NCBI RefSeq assembly: GCF_037042905.1
Contig: NC_087245.1
Location: 28,770,001-28,834,000, forward strand
Direction: 5' to 3'
DNA: 64,000 bases
Origin: Lytechinus pictus
Taxonomy: Eukaryota; Echinodermata; Echinoidea; Temnopleuroida; Toxopneustidae
The position numbers were made by a program, and so were the translations under genes. Position 1 is the first letter of the stretch, and the number at the start of each line of letters is the position of its first letter. Under the pieces are notes generated by a model. That model was not told where the DNA came from and did not search any database. It saw nothing but the letters and a program-made list of their open reading frames with translations. Shown here piece by piece: positions 55,101 to 64,000 of this stretch.

Positions 55101-58100
55101 CGGCGAAGTTCTCCACCTCTAGAGGTGGAGAAGTTCACCGGCGAACTTCACCGGTGAAGTTCTCCTGTGTACCTTTCATACTGGACACTTTCCCCTTCGC
55201 TGGCGAACTTCGCCGGTGAAGTTCGCCGGTGAAAAGCGCAATATGAAAGGGGTATTAAATCTACCATCCAAGTTTGGTTGAAAAGTGACTAATGGTTGCG
55301 GGGTTATGTGTCATAAGAGAGTCTTGCACGTAAACTATAACGTTGACCTAAAAATGACCTTCGACTTTACCATTGTGAACTTCAACTGCAGCATTACATG
55401 CAGGTCCCCCAAGTACATCTCCCATCCAAGTTTGGTTGAAAAATGATTAACGGCTGCGGAGTGTCATGTGTCATAATGTTTGTGACGGACGGACGACATT
55501 TGAATCCCTTCTTCTCGCCCCCACCTCTGGTGGGCGAGACAAAAAGGGAAAGTGAAAAGTGGAAAGAGAAAAAGAGGCAACCTTTGACAATTTCACTTTG
55601 GTGCTGTTTTGTCGTTCTTTTTTCCCCTCGGGTGGGAATATTGACTGAAGGAAAGACTATCAACTGACTTACCAAACGGACTGGGGATGGACAAGACTCA
55701 CTGAATATTCATCTTCTTTATAGTTAGCCCCCTCACCCTCCAAGTTATGTCGGACATATTATCAGTTACATTTTAAACCTTGTGATTCACTTGGAACCAT
55801 CTATCTGTGACAGTGTGGGTAAGATTTTCCGTCAGTTCTTGTGCACCCGACGCGAAAGGGCTGTCAGAGATCACGAGCGAAGCGCGGAATCTCTGACGTT
55901 TCATTAATTTAAGGAGAAAAAGAGACATCTCATGTCACTTCAAGAAAATCTTATCATATGCATGCATTCAAATGCAAGCAACATGCCTATAACAATACAA
56001 ATGCCTGTCGCCAGGATATTTTTTATTGGCGATACGAGACCTTGAATATTGACAACAAACTTCTCAATGCTGCGTCAAGATTGTGCAAGTTCCAGGTCCA
56101 TCACTTCTCTTTTGGTTAAATCCCATTCTTGTATATAAGTACTCTTTATCTAGTTTTCTGATGTATTTTGAAGACCTGTTTTGAATTTAACAATTTTCTC
56201 GTTTTCTAGGTCCAGTGAGTTGTTATTTGGCTCATAAGTTTGGTTGTCGCCGTGTAACCATCATCAGTTGTTTCCTATCTGCAATATCCCTCTTAGCAGG
56301 ATCATTCAGTCAATCAGCAACCTTTCTTGGTTGTTCTTATTTCTTAACAGGTAATTTATTCACTATTAACTAAATTTCGTGCACTCTTAAAGCAAGAGCT
56401 ATTCTAGTCAATAATCATGCTCCTCTCGAAGTGAAATGAGGGATTAGTCTTTTTTGAGTGAGATATGGATCTTCAGAGAGTTGATTTTACCTTTATTTCG
56501 AGTGAAAGTGTCTGAAAAAGTCGACCGTTCACTCCAGGAGCTATAACGCACTGTGTACGGATGTACAATTAATCCGGACAGTTAACTGCAAAGGGATTGG
56601 TCCCTGGTGTCACTCCGTATTTGAGTGTGATTATGAAGTGGATTCTATTTTTTTGCGATTAGACAGTAAGGGGAAATCCAATCTGTTCCCTTGCTAGTTT
56701 TAATGAAACAAAAATAGCAGGTATGTAGTCGAGACTGGCAGTTCCGTGTCACAAGGCCGTTCTAGAAAACCTTCTTCCGTAGACTTTATATACGTCGGGT
56801 CAAGCCCGAGGCAAAAGCCGACGAAATCTGGCCTAGAGGCCATCCTCGACTACATTCCTACAAAATAGTTAACGAAATATTCAACGATTTTTTTTTGCGA
56901 TAATCCAGGAATAAATAACACCAAAAAAGTTAGGGATTTTTTTATTCTAAATCTAATGTGAGAGCCGTGGATTAGTGGTTCTGACTCTCGCCTTGTACTC
57001 AGAGGGTCTCGTGCTCGAGTCCCATCGCGGTCTAGCGTCCTTTGGCAAGGGGTTAATCCACACCATCCCTTTTACCACCCAGGTGCTAAATGGGTGATAG
57101 CCTATTTATCCAAAGTATATTATTTTGTTTGATCATTGTTAGATACAAATTGTTGACCCATGTGGTTTTACTGACATTATCATGCAAGAAATGTTATATG
57201 ATACCAACAGATCAGTTGAAGAATATAATTATGTCAAACGAAAATGCACTGTTCTCAAGGTATTCAAACTATATTTTCATTTATCATGTTCAGGTCTTTT
57301 CTCTTCTCCATTGAGGCAAATGTCGAATGAAATGCTTCATCAACATTACGGAAAACATGGATATGGATTTGCGCAAACGGTCACACAGTTGGGCAGTCAG
57401 GTTGGCAGTTTCTTGATGCCATACATCGTAGTTTTTACTCTTGATGCTTATGGCGTGAGAGGAAGCCTATTTTTCCTGAGTGCAATGGCGTTCCATGGCG
57501 TAGCTACAGCGGCGACATTACATCCCCCGCGATTTCCGCAAGGCCCATCTGCAACGAACAGTTCTATACGAAGGAATGGTGATGGACCAGAACTTGAGCC
57601 ACTTCAAACTGGTGACGAATCAGAGAGCCCTACTAGTAAAGAAGAAAGTATGGATTTAGAGACTGACAAAAGCCTTGAGAAAAATGAAGACCACAATCCT
57701 CAACACTCAAAGGTCGATATGCTTCGAAATATGATTCATCAAACCTTTGATTTTTTCAACGAGGAACTTGTTTTTACATTTCTCCTCCTTCCATGCCAGA
57801 TTTTGTTCGACATAACTTTCGCTGGCTGGGAAGTGTTCCTCTTCTCCTATGGTATCACTGAAGGATTGTCTAAAGATAAAGCCGTTTATACGGTGATGAT
57901 GGGTTCTATTGGCGGGTTGGTCGGACGCTTTTCATTAATAGCAATCCTTTACAAATTTCCTTTAGTGACTCTGTATCTGGTTGCATTAAACATGGGTATA
58001 GTTTCCGTCACGCTCTTAGTATACCCCATCAGTTCCTCGCTCACTTATTTGGCCATTTGTTCTTTTTTTGCCGGGTTTGGTTTCTGCAACGCCTTTTCAT

Positions 58101-60500
58101 CTTTTTACGGTGCTGTCTCTCTTCTGGTGCGGAAGGAGAATTTCCCAAAGGCCATTGCTTCTTCCCTCATGCTATGTGGAATTTCATATCTATTATCCGG
58201 AATACTAACAGGTATGTAAATCTTTTATGCATTTGGAATATCCTAAGGACACCCTCCACTTAATATCATTTAGTTCTCGATAATTAGCATGACAACGCGT
58301 TTATTGGGGGAAAGTGAAAATAGGCCTACTCAAATCACAATGAAGTCTTTATCGAGGGTCGGTGAATTATATCAGCAGTTTCGTCTGTTAATCTGGACCA
58401 ATGACATTTTTGCTTTTTTCCGTAAGCTCAGAAACGTCGGACGAGACTGCTGTTCCGATTCACCGACCCCTGAAAAAGATTTCATTGTGATTTGACTTAC
58501 ATATTCAAGGCATAATACTGCGTTGTATAGGATTCATTCCCGACCTTTCGTTCGAGAACGCGAACGCTTATTTACAACGGTAGTTGATTTTGGAAGAGAT
58601 TTTTGGGCCCGTCGTCATGGTCGTAAAACTCTGTCCTGCAATGCAAATTGTGTGACATGAGATTTTTTTCGTTTCGCATCTGGAACGGAAACATTCAATC
58701 TGCGTTCCGTGTGCAAAATTCTGGTTGCTACTATGGTAACAGCGATATATCCGATTTAGGACGACTTTCCAGAGCCACATTTGATTCCGCCCAGAGCTCG
58801 AGAGGCCGCCCGGGGGGCCCACTTCCATTGAAGAGTGGATACCAGGCGCGACCTCGCGTAAAAAGGGAAAGAGTGGGCAAGTACGTTACGTATAGGCCTA
58901 TGTAACGTTATGAGGGTGTCAAAAACGATGTTTAAAATACTGAAAAGGGGGATATATTTCCAATACTTGTAGGGTTTTACAAGTCAAATACTTGTTAAGA
59001 GATGCGTTTTCATAATCTGGAAAAGACTTGCTTCCCTTGTTTAGGGTGATTTTCGAAACCCCATGGTCGCGCCTGGTATCCACTTATCAATGGAAGTGGT
59101 CCCCCGGGAATTTGAATCTAATCCCCCATTTCTGGGGAAAGTAAAACGTAATGCCCATTACGTTGTGTGCTAGATGCATATCGTTTGTGTAGAAAGAGTA
59201 AAAAAAGAAAAAAAAAACGCAAAATCGACTGAAGTTCAGACGAATTTGGCCTACTGCATGCTGTGTACATATCAACGCATGCGAAATATTTCGGCTGGAG
59301 AGGTGATCTGACCCATGGAATCAATTGCCAGTGATCCAACAATAATCCACATTAAATGCAATATCGATTCGATGGACTGTAATGATCTATATCTAAGCCT
59401 CAATTCAGTAACTTTTTCCTCACTCAATATGTACTCGATTTGTTTGAAAAACCACTTTCTTATCCATATGTCATAATCTATACGATGATGACTATCAGTC
59501 GTAATACATGCATGTATGGTGCGGGTGTCGCGGGAAAGAATTTTGCACACGAAAAGCAGATCTGTAGGGCCTGTAAACCCCCTGTAACACAAAGCTTAGC
59601 ATTGACTGTAGAGCAGTTTTCTACGTTTGATTCAATTGACTATAATGTACAATCAATCTTAAAAATCAAGTGTATGATTAAGCGTCAACTTTTGTGTTAG
59701 AGGACCCTAATATTAGCGTCCGTGAGGTTTGCGAAAGGTCCCAATTCCGCGCCGCTGTGCGAAAAATCCCTGTTGATAAACAGCATAAAACCCGATGAAA
59801 TGATACCAATGCAGGAGAATCAGTGATGAGTACAGGGTTTTAATTAAGTAAAGTAAATAAAAAAGCAACACACATTATTTACAATTGCAATATGTCGTGA
59901 AATCATTTAACAAATATCATCTATAGGATCCTTTCAACAAAGTTTGGTGTCTATAGTAATCCATAGAAAACTCGTACTTGTTGAATATTGTTATTTAAAA
60001 AAGAAATCTTCGACATTGAGCTATTGTTTTATTTGCTTTGATCCGTTCCATGTATTGTCTTAATTCTTGATTATGTCAAATACATATCGTGGGTCCTTAT
60101 GGGGAAAGAATATATTTGAGTCGTCTGCAAAAAAAACCGAATGATATAGTATTTGAAGATATACAAAAGTCATAAGTGTAAACAAGAAAATAATAGCGGA
60201 CCGTAAATTGAGCCCTGTGGGACACAATATTTCAATCTGTATTGATATTCAAATGTCATGGAGCAATTTCTAATATACAATATTTAGAAAACATGACTAT
60301 ATCGTTGTGATAGTTCTTTGATGTTTGTTTCTAATTCTCATAGTCTCCCTCTTTTCTATCTTTCAGGTTATATGTACGATCTGTTTGGTTCTTACCGGGC
60401 TGTCTTCCGTGTCTTAGGTATCATGTCAGGTGCCGCTAGTTCGGCAATCACTATTTATATCTGTGTTGACTCTTCGAGAAACAAAAAGAAGTCGTTTTGA
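51961..60500 (+). CDS. MFS transporter, SLC16 monocarboxylate-transporter-like (four exons)
   Basis: Exons 51961-52153, 56210-56350, 57294-58211 and 60367-60500 join, each in phase 1, into 1386 nt, 461 residues plus stop. Exon 1 supplies TM1-2; exon 2 the loop 2-3 and TM3-4 segment CPVSCYLAHKFGCRRVTIIS...GSFSQSATFLGCSYFLTG, close in pattern to the GP...RFGCRPV...YLTG of monocarboxylate transporters. Exon 3 carries TM4-6, a long acidic Ser-rich central loop (about residues 195-265) and TM7-11; exon 4 finishes with GYMYDLFGSYRAVFRVLGIMSG, the last helix and a Lys-rich tail. A long hydrophilic loop between halves is usual in SLC16 proteins. Substrate is not predictable; the canonical TM1 signature is not evident. 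Expected to be plasma-membrane. Confidence 0.85.
52205..53973. mobile_element. Foldback element in transporter intron 1 (outer)
   Basis: Left arm GCTCCCAGTCGTGT...CTGCATAGAAGAAGTGAGACATAAGGCGCCGTTTTTCCGACGGCAGCGGCGGGG to about 52397 is matched in inverse from 53710 to 53973, with TA outside each end. The centre is occupied by the TA-flanked element 52400-53707. Confidence 0.75.
52400..53707. mobile_element. TA-flanked foldback element D, copy 1 (nested)
   Basis: Ends CAGTGCGTATAC and GATACGCACTG flanked by TA (52398-52399 and 53708-53709). Long inverted arms include TTCGTTCATGCTTGAGCGAACAC...GGCTTGCGCCAA facing their inverse near 53510-53590, and ATTGTCAACCCAAGTAAGG facing its inverse near 53030. 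Related to 61395-62654. TA targets suggest Tc1/mariner mobilisation. Confidence 0.8.
54230..54312. repeat. TA/GT microsatellite
   Basis: (TA)n flanks a GTGTGTGGGTGTGG tract. Confidence 0.85.
54470..55500 (+). repeat. Dispersed repeat, two tandem units, first interrupted
   Basis: GTTGACCTAAAAAATGAC...CTGCAGCATATCCTGCAGGTCC...CCATCCAAGTTTGGTTGAAAA...TCATGTGTCATAA occurs as a second unit at 55320-55500. The first unit is split by the element 54600-55252. Confidence 0.6.
54600..55252. mobile_element. TA-flanked element with palindromic CACCGGCGAACTTCGCCGGTGAA units
   Basis: Ends CCCTTTCATACTG and CAATATGAAAGGGG are inverted and flanked by TA (54598-54599 and 55253-55254). Both sides are packed with short palindromes of GGCGAACTTCGCC and GGCGAAGTTCTCC type, dense at 55060-55230. 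No coding capacity. It interrupts a dispersed repeat, which resumes exactly at its right border. Confidence 0.78.
55500..56209. other. Transporter intron 1, distal part
   Basis: No exon or well-bounded repeat was identified. 55840-55910 includes GATCACGAGCGAAGCGCGGAATCTC, a single palindromic-core fragment. Confidence 0.4.
56210..56350 (+). CDS. Transporter exon 2 (TM3-TM4)
   Basis: Acceptor TCTCGTTTTCTAG, donor TTAACAG/GTAATT, 141 nt, phase 1 to phase 1. The HKFGCRRV and GSFSQSATF motifs give the SLC16 resemblance. It is too short to appear as a start-to-stop frame and was found from splice signals. Confidence 0.85.
56961..57105 (+). mobile_element. tRNA-derived SINE
   Basis: A-box-like GTGGATTAGTGG and B-box-like GTGCTCGAGTCCC are spaced as in a tRNA, followed by a non-tRNA body (AAGGGGTTAATCCACACC...CACCCAGGTG). 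It lies in transporter intron 2, upstream of exon 3. Confidence 0.65.
57294..58211 (+). CDS. Transporter exon 3 (main exon)
   Basis: Acceptor TTATCATGTTCAG, donor AACAG/GTATGT, 918 nt, phase 1 to phase 1. Encodes LRQMSNEMLHQHYGKHGYGFAQTVTQLGSQVGSFLMPYIV, the acidic central loop (GDESESPTSKEESMDLETDKS) and the C-terminal half up to SYLLSGILTG. The open frame extends upstream into the intron to 57182, but the acceptor and family pattern place the exon start at 57294. Confidence 0.88.
58325..58498. mobile_element. Hairpin MITE in transporter intron 3
   Basis: CTCAAATCACAATGAA...GGGTCGGTGAAT faces its inverse ATTCACCGACCC...TTCATTGTGATTTGA. No coding capacity. Confidence 0.75.
58806..59108. mobile_element. 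Inverted-repeat element with CCCGGGGGNCCACTTCC ends
   Basis: CCCGGGGGGCCCACTTCCATTGAAGAGTGGATACCAGGCGCGACC at the left is matched in inverse at 59066-59108 (GGTCGCGCCTGGTATCCACTT...GTGGTCCCCCGGG). About 300 bp, non-coding. Confidence 0.75.
59110..60366. other. Transporter intron 3, remainder
   Basis: No additional exon or clear repeat border was found. Confidence 0.4.
60367..60500 (+). CDS. Transporter exon 4 (last helix and tail)
   Basis: Acceptor TTTTCTATCTTTCAG; encodes GYMYDLFGSYRAVFRVLGIMSGAASSAITIYICVDSSRNKKKSF then TGA. The D-x-x-G-S-Y pattern before TM12 is usual in MFS monocarboxylate transporters. Confidence 0.85.
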
Positions 60501-60954
60501 TGTTATGCTTACGTCATTTTTTTCTTTTACCCCTGTCAGTTTAACACTTGCCATTTCCACCGAACGGGCCTTTCTGACATGGAAGATAATCGCATCCTTT
60601 CTTATGTATATTATAGATTTCTATTAGACCTATAGTATTTGACGTCAATCCCCGCATTTTTCAACATAGGCCTTGAAAATCATAACATCGCATGCATCAC
60701 TTATGTACCTGATAAACATAAGATTCAACTTCCAGTGTGACTCACGACACATGTGTAGTGTTTAGTAGACAACAAACAAAGGGTGTGAATCGGGATGGGG
60801 GGGGGGGGGGGGCTTGGAGTCTCATGCCCCTTCCCTTCAAAAAATATAAAGTGAAATGACACACTGAATATGTTATACCAAACACACACAACCCACACAC
60901 GCACCCCACGCACATGCCCACTGCGATGCCACATTCCCTCACACGCTTTAAACA

Positions 60955-61215
60955 GGTATACTATTCCGTACGAGGGTCGTGGGTTCGAATCTAGCCATGG
61001 CGTGTTTTTCTTCAGCAAGAAATTTATCCAAACTGTGCTGCACTCGACCCAGGTGAGATGAATGCGTACCCGGCAGGATTAATTCTTTGAATGTACGAGC
61101 GCTGAAAGGTACTCGAGCTAAGGCCGGGGGTAATAATGATAATAACAATGCGCCTCGGAAAAGATTGTTTCTAGATAGATGGCGCTATACAAATGCCTAT
61201 TATTATTATTTATCA
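60955..61215 (+). mobile_element. tRNA-derived SINE
   Basis: B-box-like GGTTCGAATCT, body CTTCAGCAAGAAATTTATCC...TGTGCTGCACTCGACCCAGGTGAGATGAATG...GGCAGGATTAATTC, and tail ATGGCGCTATACAAATGCC(TATTATT). The most complete copy of this SINE in the window. Confidence 0.75.
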
Positions 61216-61394
61216 TAACTTTCTCTTTACTCCGTTTTTATAATGTTCTCTTTGTATTTTGTGTAAGTTACCAATATCAAACTGTAATATTGATCGTTTA
61301 TACGTTCATTCAGAAGATACTAGTTACCCGTATGTAATTGGTAGATTGTACACGACAGGTCTATACACTGTATTCGTATGCATGTATGCCTATA

Positions 61395-62654
61395 CAGTAT
61401 AAAAAAAACGGGACAGATTTGAAAAGTCTATAAAATTTTTGTTTCAAATTATTATCTCTATATTTTGGTGTCAATAGGTGTTCTGAAGTGTTATCCTTCA
61501 AATGCCATTAAAATAATTTAGTTTCGTTCATGCTTGAGCGAACACGGAATGTTTTGGTCTGGGGTTAAAAAGGAGGCTTGCGCCAAAATGGCATAAAATG
61601 ATTAATATGATGGTTGGACTTCTTGCTAATCAGCAGACTTCTTCTTAACCTTTTCATTATCTTTGCCATAATTTTCGAATTATGCTGTCAAAATTTATTT
61701 CCAAATCTACTTATTTGCTTGAATCGTTCTGTTGTTCCTTTTTAATATGTTCTCTTTTAGCTTTGAATATTCCTTCTTTAGGCAAGAACAATAAAAAAAA
61801 CCCGAAGTATGGGAGAGCGTTTTTTTGTCTTCAAATCCTTTGATTTTGTGCTACAAAGGTTATGGTTCCTTTGAACAGTGGCATACTGATGGGTGGGGGC
61901 TTGGGGTGCTCTACCCCCCCCCCCAAATAAAAAAAATCAAGACCAAGAAAAAAAGTGGAAAGGAAAATAACAGAAAACATAGAAAGTGAAATGTGATATC
62001 ATTTTCTGAATATTATGTCAAAATCACAAAATTTTATATTTTAATAAAGAAAGTGGAAATTTTTGCTTTGGCTTCACAACTGTTTAATACATTTTACCCG
62101 ATCTGCCATATCTAGCTCCTTCAAAATTGACTCAATACACCATTGCCGTTAAAAGACATGAATCCTTTCCTGTTTGTCCTGTCAAGCACATAAACTTGGT
62201 GAAGGATTCAATAACACTTTGAAAATAGGATTCATGTCTTTTATAGGTACCATAACATAATTTGTTCACATAATAAAAGGATTTGAATAATTACAAATTC
62301 TCCCAATTAATAATGCAAATCTTCTTACTTGGGTTGACAAAAAGTGTTTTCTTCTTACTTTCAAAATTCAAAGTTAAAAGAATTTTAACTGAAAAACAAA
62401 ATAATTCAGGTAAATAAATAAATTTGTAAACGAAATTTGACAGCATAATTACAAAATTATGGCAAAGACAATGAAAAGAAAAAGACTCGGAAGTCTGCTG
62501 ATTAGCCAAAAGTCTAATCATCATCATTTTTTTAAGTAGTATTTCAGAGATAACATCTCAGAGCATCTATTAACATCAAAATATAGATATAATTATTTGA
62601 AACAAATTTTTTTATAGACTTTTCAAAACTGTCCCGTTTTTTTTATACGCACTG
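61395..62654. mobile_element. TA-flanked foldback element D, copy 2
   Basis: Ends CAGTATAAAAAAAACGGGACAG and CTGTCCCGTTTTTTTTATACGCACTG, TA-flanked, with arms several hundred bp long that share TTCGTTCATGCTTGAGCGAACACGGAA and GGCTTGCGCCAAAATGG with 52400-53707. It contains a nested hAT-type MITE at 61876-62145. Confidence 0.8.
61876..62145. mobile_element. hAT-type MITE nested in element D copy 2
   Basis: Begins CAGTGGCATACTG and ends ACACCATTG. Flanks CCTTTGAA and CCGTTAAA agree at 6 of 8 positions, an eroded duplication. Interior carries the MITE core (GAAATGTGATATCATTTTCTGAATATTATG). Copy 1 of element D lacks this insertion at the matching place. Confidence 0.7.
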
Positions 62655-62655
62655 T

Positions 62656-63514
62656 ATATCCAACAAGCTATGAACACGGGTCTGAAAGTAACCGTTTTAT
62701 GACATGCTATGTTACAATTGACTATTTCGTATATTCCCTTTGCTCTGCTTTCTTATGTGTTCTCTTAGATGTGTTTTCTTATATCTGTTATTACTTACCT
62801 GTATACTCATGTACCCGTATGTAATAGAAATCTAGCATGTATTGAAACAAACATGACAAAGTCTTTTCATTCTCCTCATTATTTAGATCCTTGATCCTTT
62901 AATTAACCTTAATTTCTACAACTTGAGAGCCATTCAGATGTAAGCCCACTGGACCTCCATTACTCGGTATTTTTTTCTCTTCATATTCAGTTCAAACATA
63001 GGCTGCATAAACATGAAAATGATACTTACTCTCCTTTGATTGCCCTGTCAGATTTCCTCGTTTCTTTATAAATGTGCAATATGCGTAATGTAGTAGAAAT
63101 AACAATTATGATGATAGCATTAATAGTAATGACAATAGTAGAAGTAGTCAGAGTATCAGTTATAGTGGTAGACAGGACAATTTTAATAATGCATGATAAA
63201 AATATGAATGATAAAAAAATGTTATTAACAATAATGATGATTATATAAAACAACTGAAGGTTGATTACGATTAAATCATATACCTTTATACATGCATATA
63301 ATTGTAACTTTAAGTTAAATCTAGGCTATCATATTGTATTATATATTTTGTGCCGAGATCACTGATGATCGAAAGCTTGACGAATAAGGAGTATACGAAG
63401 CTCCGACCGCCTCATAGCGCTAGCCAATTTATTCCTCTTAATAACATTATATAATCCTTACCAACTATGAGTGACTGACAGTGTTTAGCTCTTGGATAAT
63501 TACTTCCACTATAT
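62656..63514. other. AT-rich noncoding DNA
   Basis: Only short ATG/AAT-rich simple stretches (63080-63250) were seen, with no gene or clear element. Confidence 0.4.
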
Positions 63515-63650
63515 ATATATATATGTGTGTGTGTGTACGTGTGTGTGTGTGTGTATGTGAGAGAGAGAGAGGGTATGTGTGTGCGTGCGTGTGGTTGTGT
63601 GTTGCGTGTACATGTATGTATGTGGGTAGATGGGTGTGTTTGCATGTGTG
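63515..63650. repeat. TA/GT/GA microsatellite
   Basis: (TA)n, (GT)n and (GA)n runs follow each other, passing into GTGTGTGCGTGCGTG. Confidence 0.85.
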
Positions 63651-63830
63651 GAGCGTTGTGGTCTGGTGATTCTGACTATTGCCTTTGAAACAGGTTAGCG
63701 AGTTCGAATCCCAGCCATGGCGTGATTTCCTTCAGCAAGTAATTGATACACACTGTGCTGCACTCAACCCAGGTGAGGTGAATGGGTACCGGCAGTCTTG
63801 CCGCCTTATATAAGGGTACCCTCAGTTTAA
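63651..63830 (+). mobile_element. tRNA-derived SINE
   Basis: A-box-like TGGTCTGGTGATTC, B-box GAGTTCGAATCCC, then body ATTTCCTTCAGCAAGTAATTGATACACACTGTGCTGCACTCAACCCAGGTGAGGTGAATGGGTACC shared with the copy at 60955. Confidence 0.75.
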
Positions 63831-64000
63831 AAACATGTATCTAAATAAATACGGTAAAATTTACATAGCAAAACGCTAAAAGATTCATTAAATCTGATAG
63901 TTATTGAATTCCAAATTCAAGAAATATTTTGTAGATACAGCTGTATCCACACCGTCATGAACATTCAATAGGGAGACTAATGTATGTTTCTTATGTTATT

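Noticed and set aside
57001-57060. tRNA gene
   Set aside because: The A- and B-box-like words are followed by a SINE body shared with other copies, and no cloverleaf with a clear anticodon stem could be drawn. The same applies to 60955 and 63651.

Overview
This is a eukaryotic, gene-poor, repeat-dense genomic window. AT-rich noncoding DNA is broken up by introns with GT...AG borders, non-LTR retrotransposon fragments, tRNA-derived SINEs and very many small inverted-repeat DNA transposons. The repeats point to a marine deuterostome, most likely a sea urchin. They include GC-rich palindromic satellite units dispersed inside hAT-like elements, and two foldback elements whose inverted arms are 15-bp tandem repeats, the architecture I remember for the TU transposons of Strongylocentrotus. 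The species is an inference.

Three protein-coding loci can be reconstructed with confidence. (1) On the minus strand, 25271 down to 7940, six exons with fully compatible phases join into a 350-residue type II transmembrane trypsin-like serine protease with an unusually short stem. (2) On the plus strand, 45058-46263 is an intronless 401-codon class A GPCR of the biogenic-amine type. It is intact except for one in-frame TAG at codon 191, just before TM5. (3) On the plus strand, 51961-60500, four exons, all joined in phase 1, give a 461-residue MFS transporter resembling SLC16 monocarboxylate transporters. A fourth, tentative plus-strand locus (about 29.9-36.4 kb) has exons rich in Asp/Glu with one hydrophobic segment; I do not recognise it.

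Most of the rest is transposon stratigraphy, and many boundaries can be fixed by exact target-site duplications. Seven hAT-type insertions have intact or near-intact 8-bp duplications: 4222-4472, 4735-4872, 12965-14436, 22277-24005, 22389-23554, 40249-41794 and 48188-51516. Two more are probable (1686-3890 and 61876-62145). A 5.5-kb foldback element (9678-15192) has split a SINE in the last protease intron, and a second foldback element (about 49597-51458) sits inside a hAT-type element. TA-flanked foldback elements occupy the transporter introns and downstream DNA. Retrotransposon reverse-transcriptase relics lie at 20.2-21.6, 39.7-42.5 and 46.8-48.1 kb.

The genes show no functional link to one another. 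They are neighbours separated by repeat-filled DNA. Exon borders were read by eye from splice consensus, phase and family knowledge; no alignment or transcript data were available.
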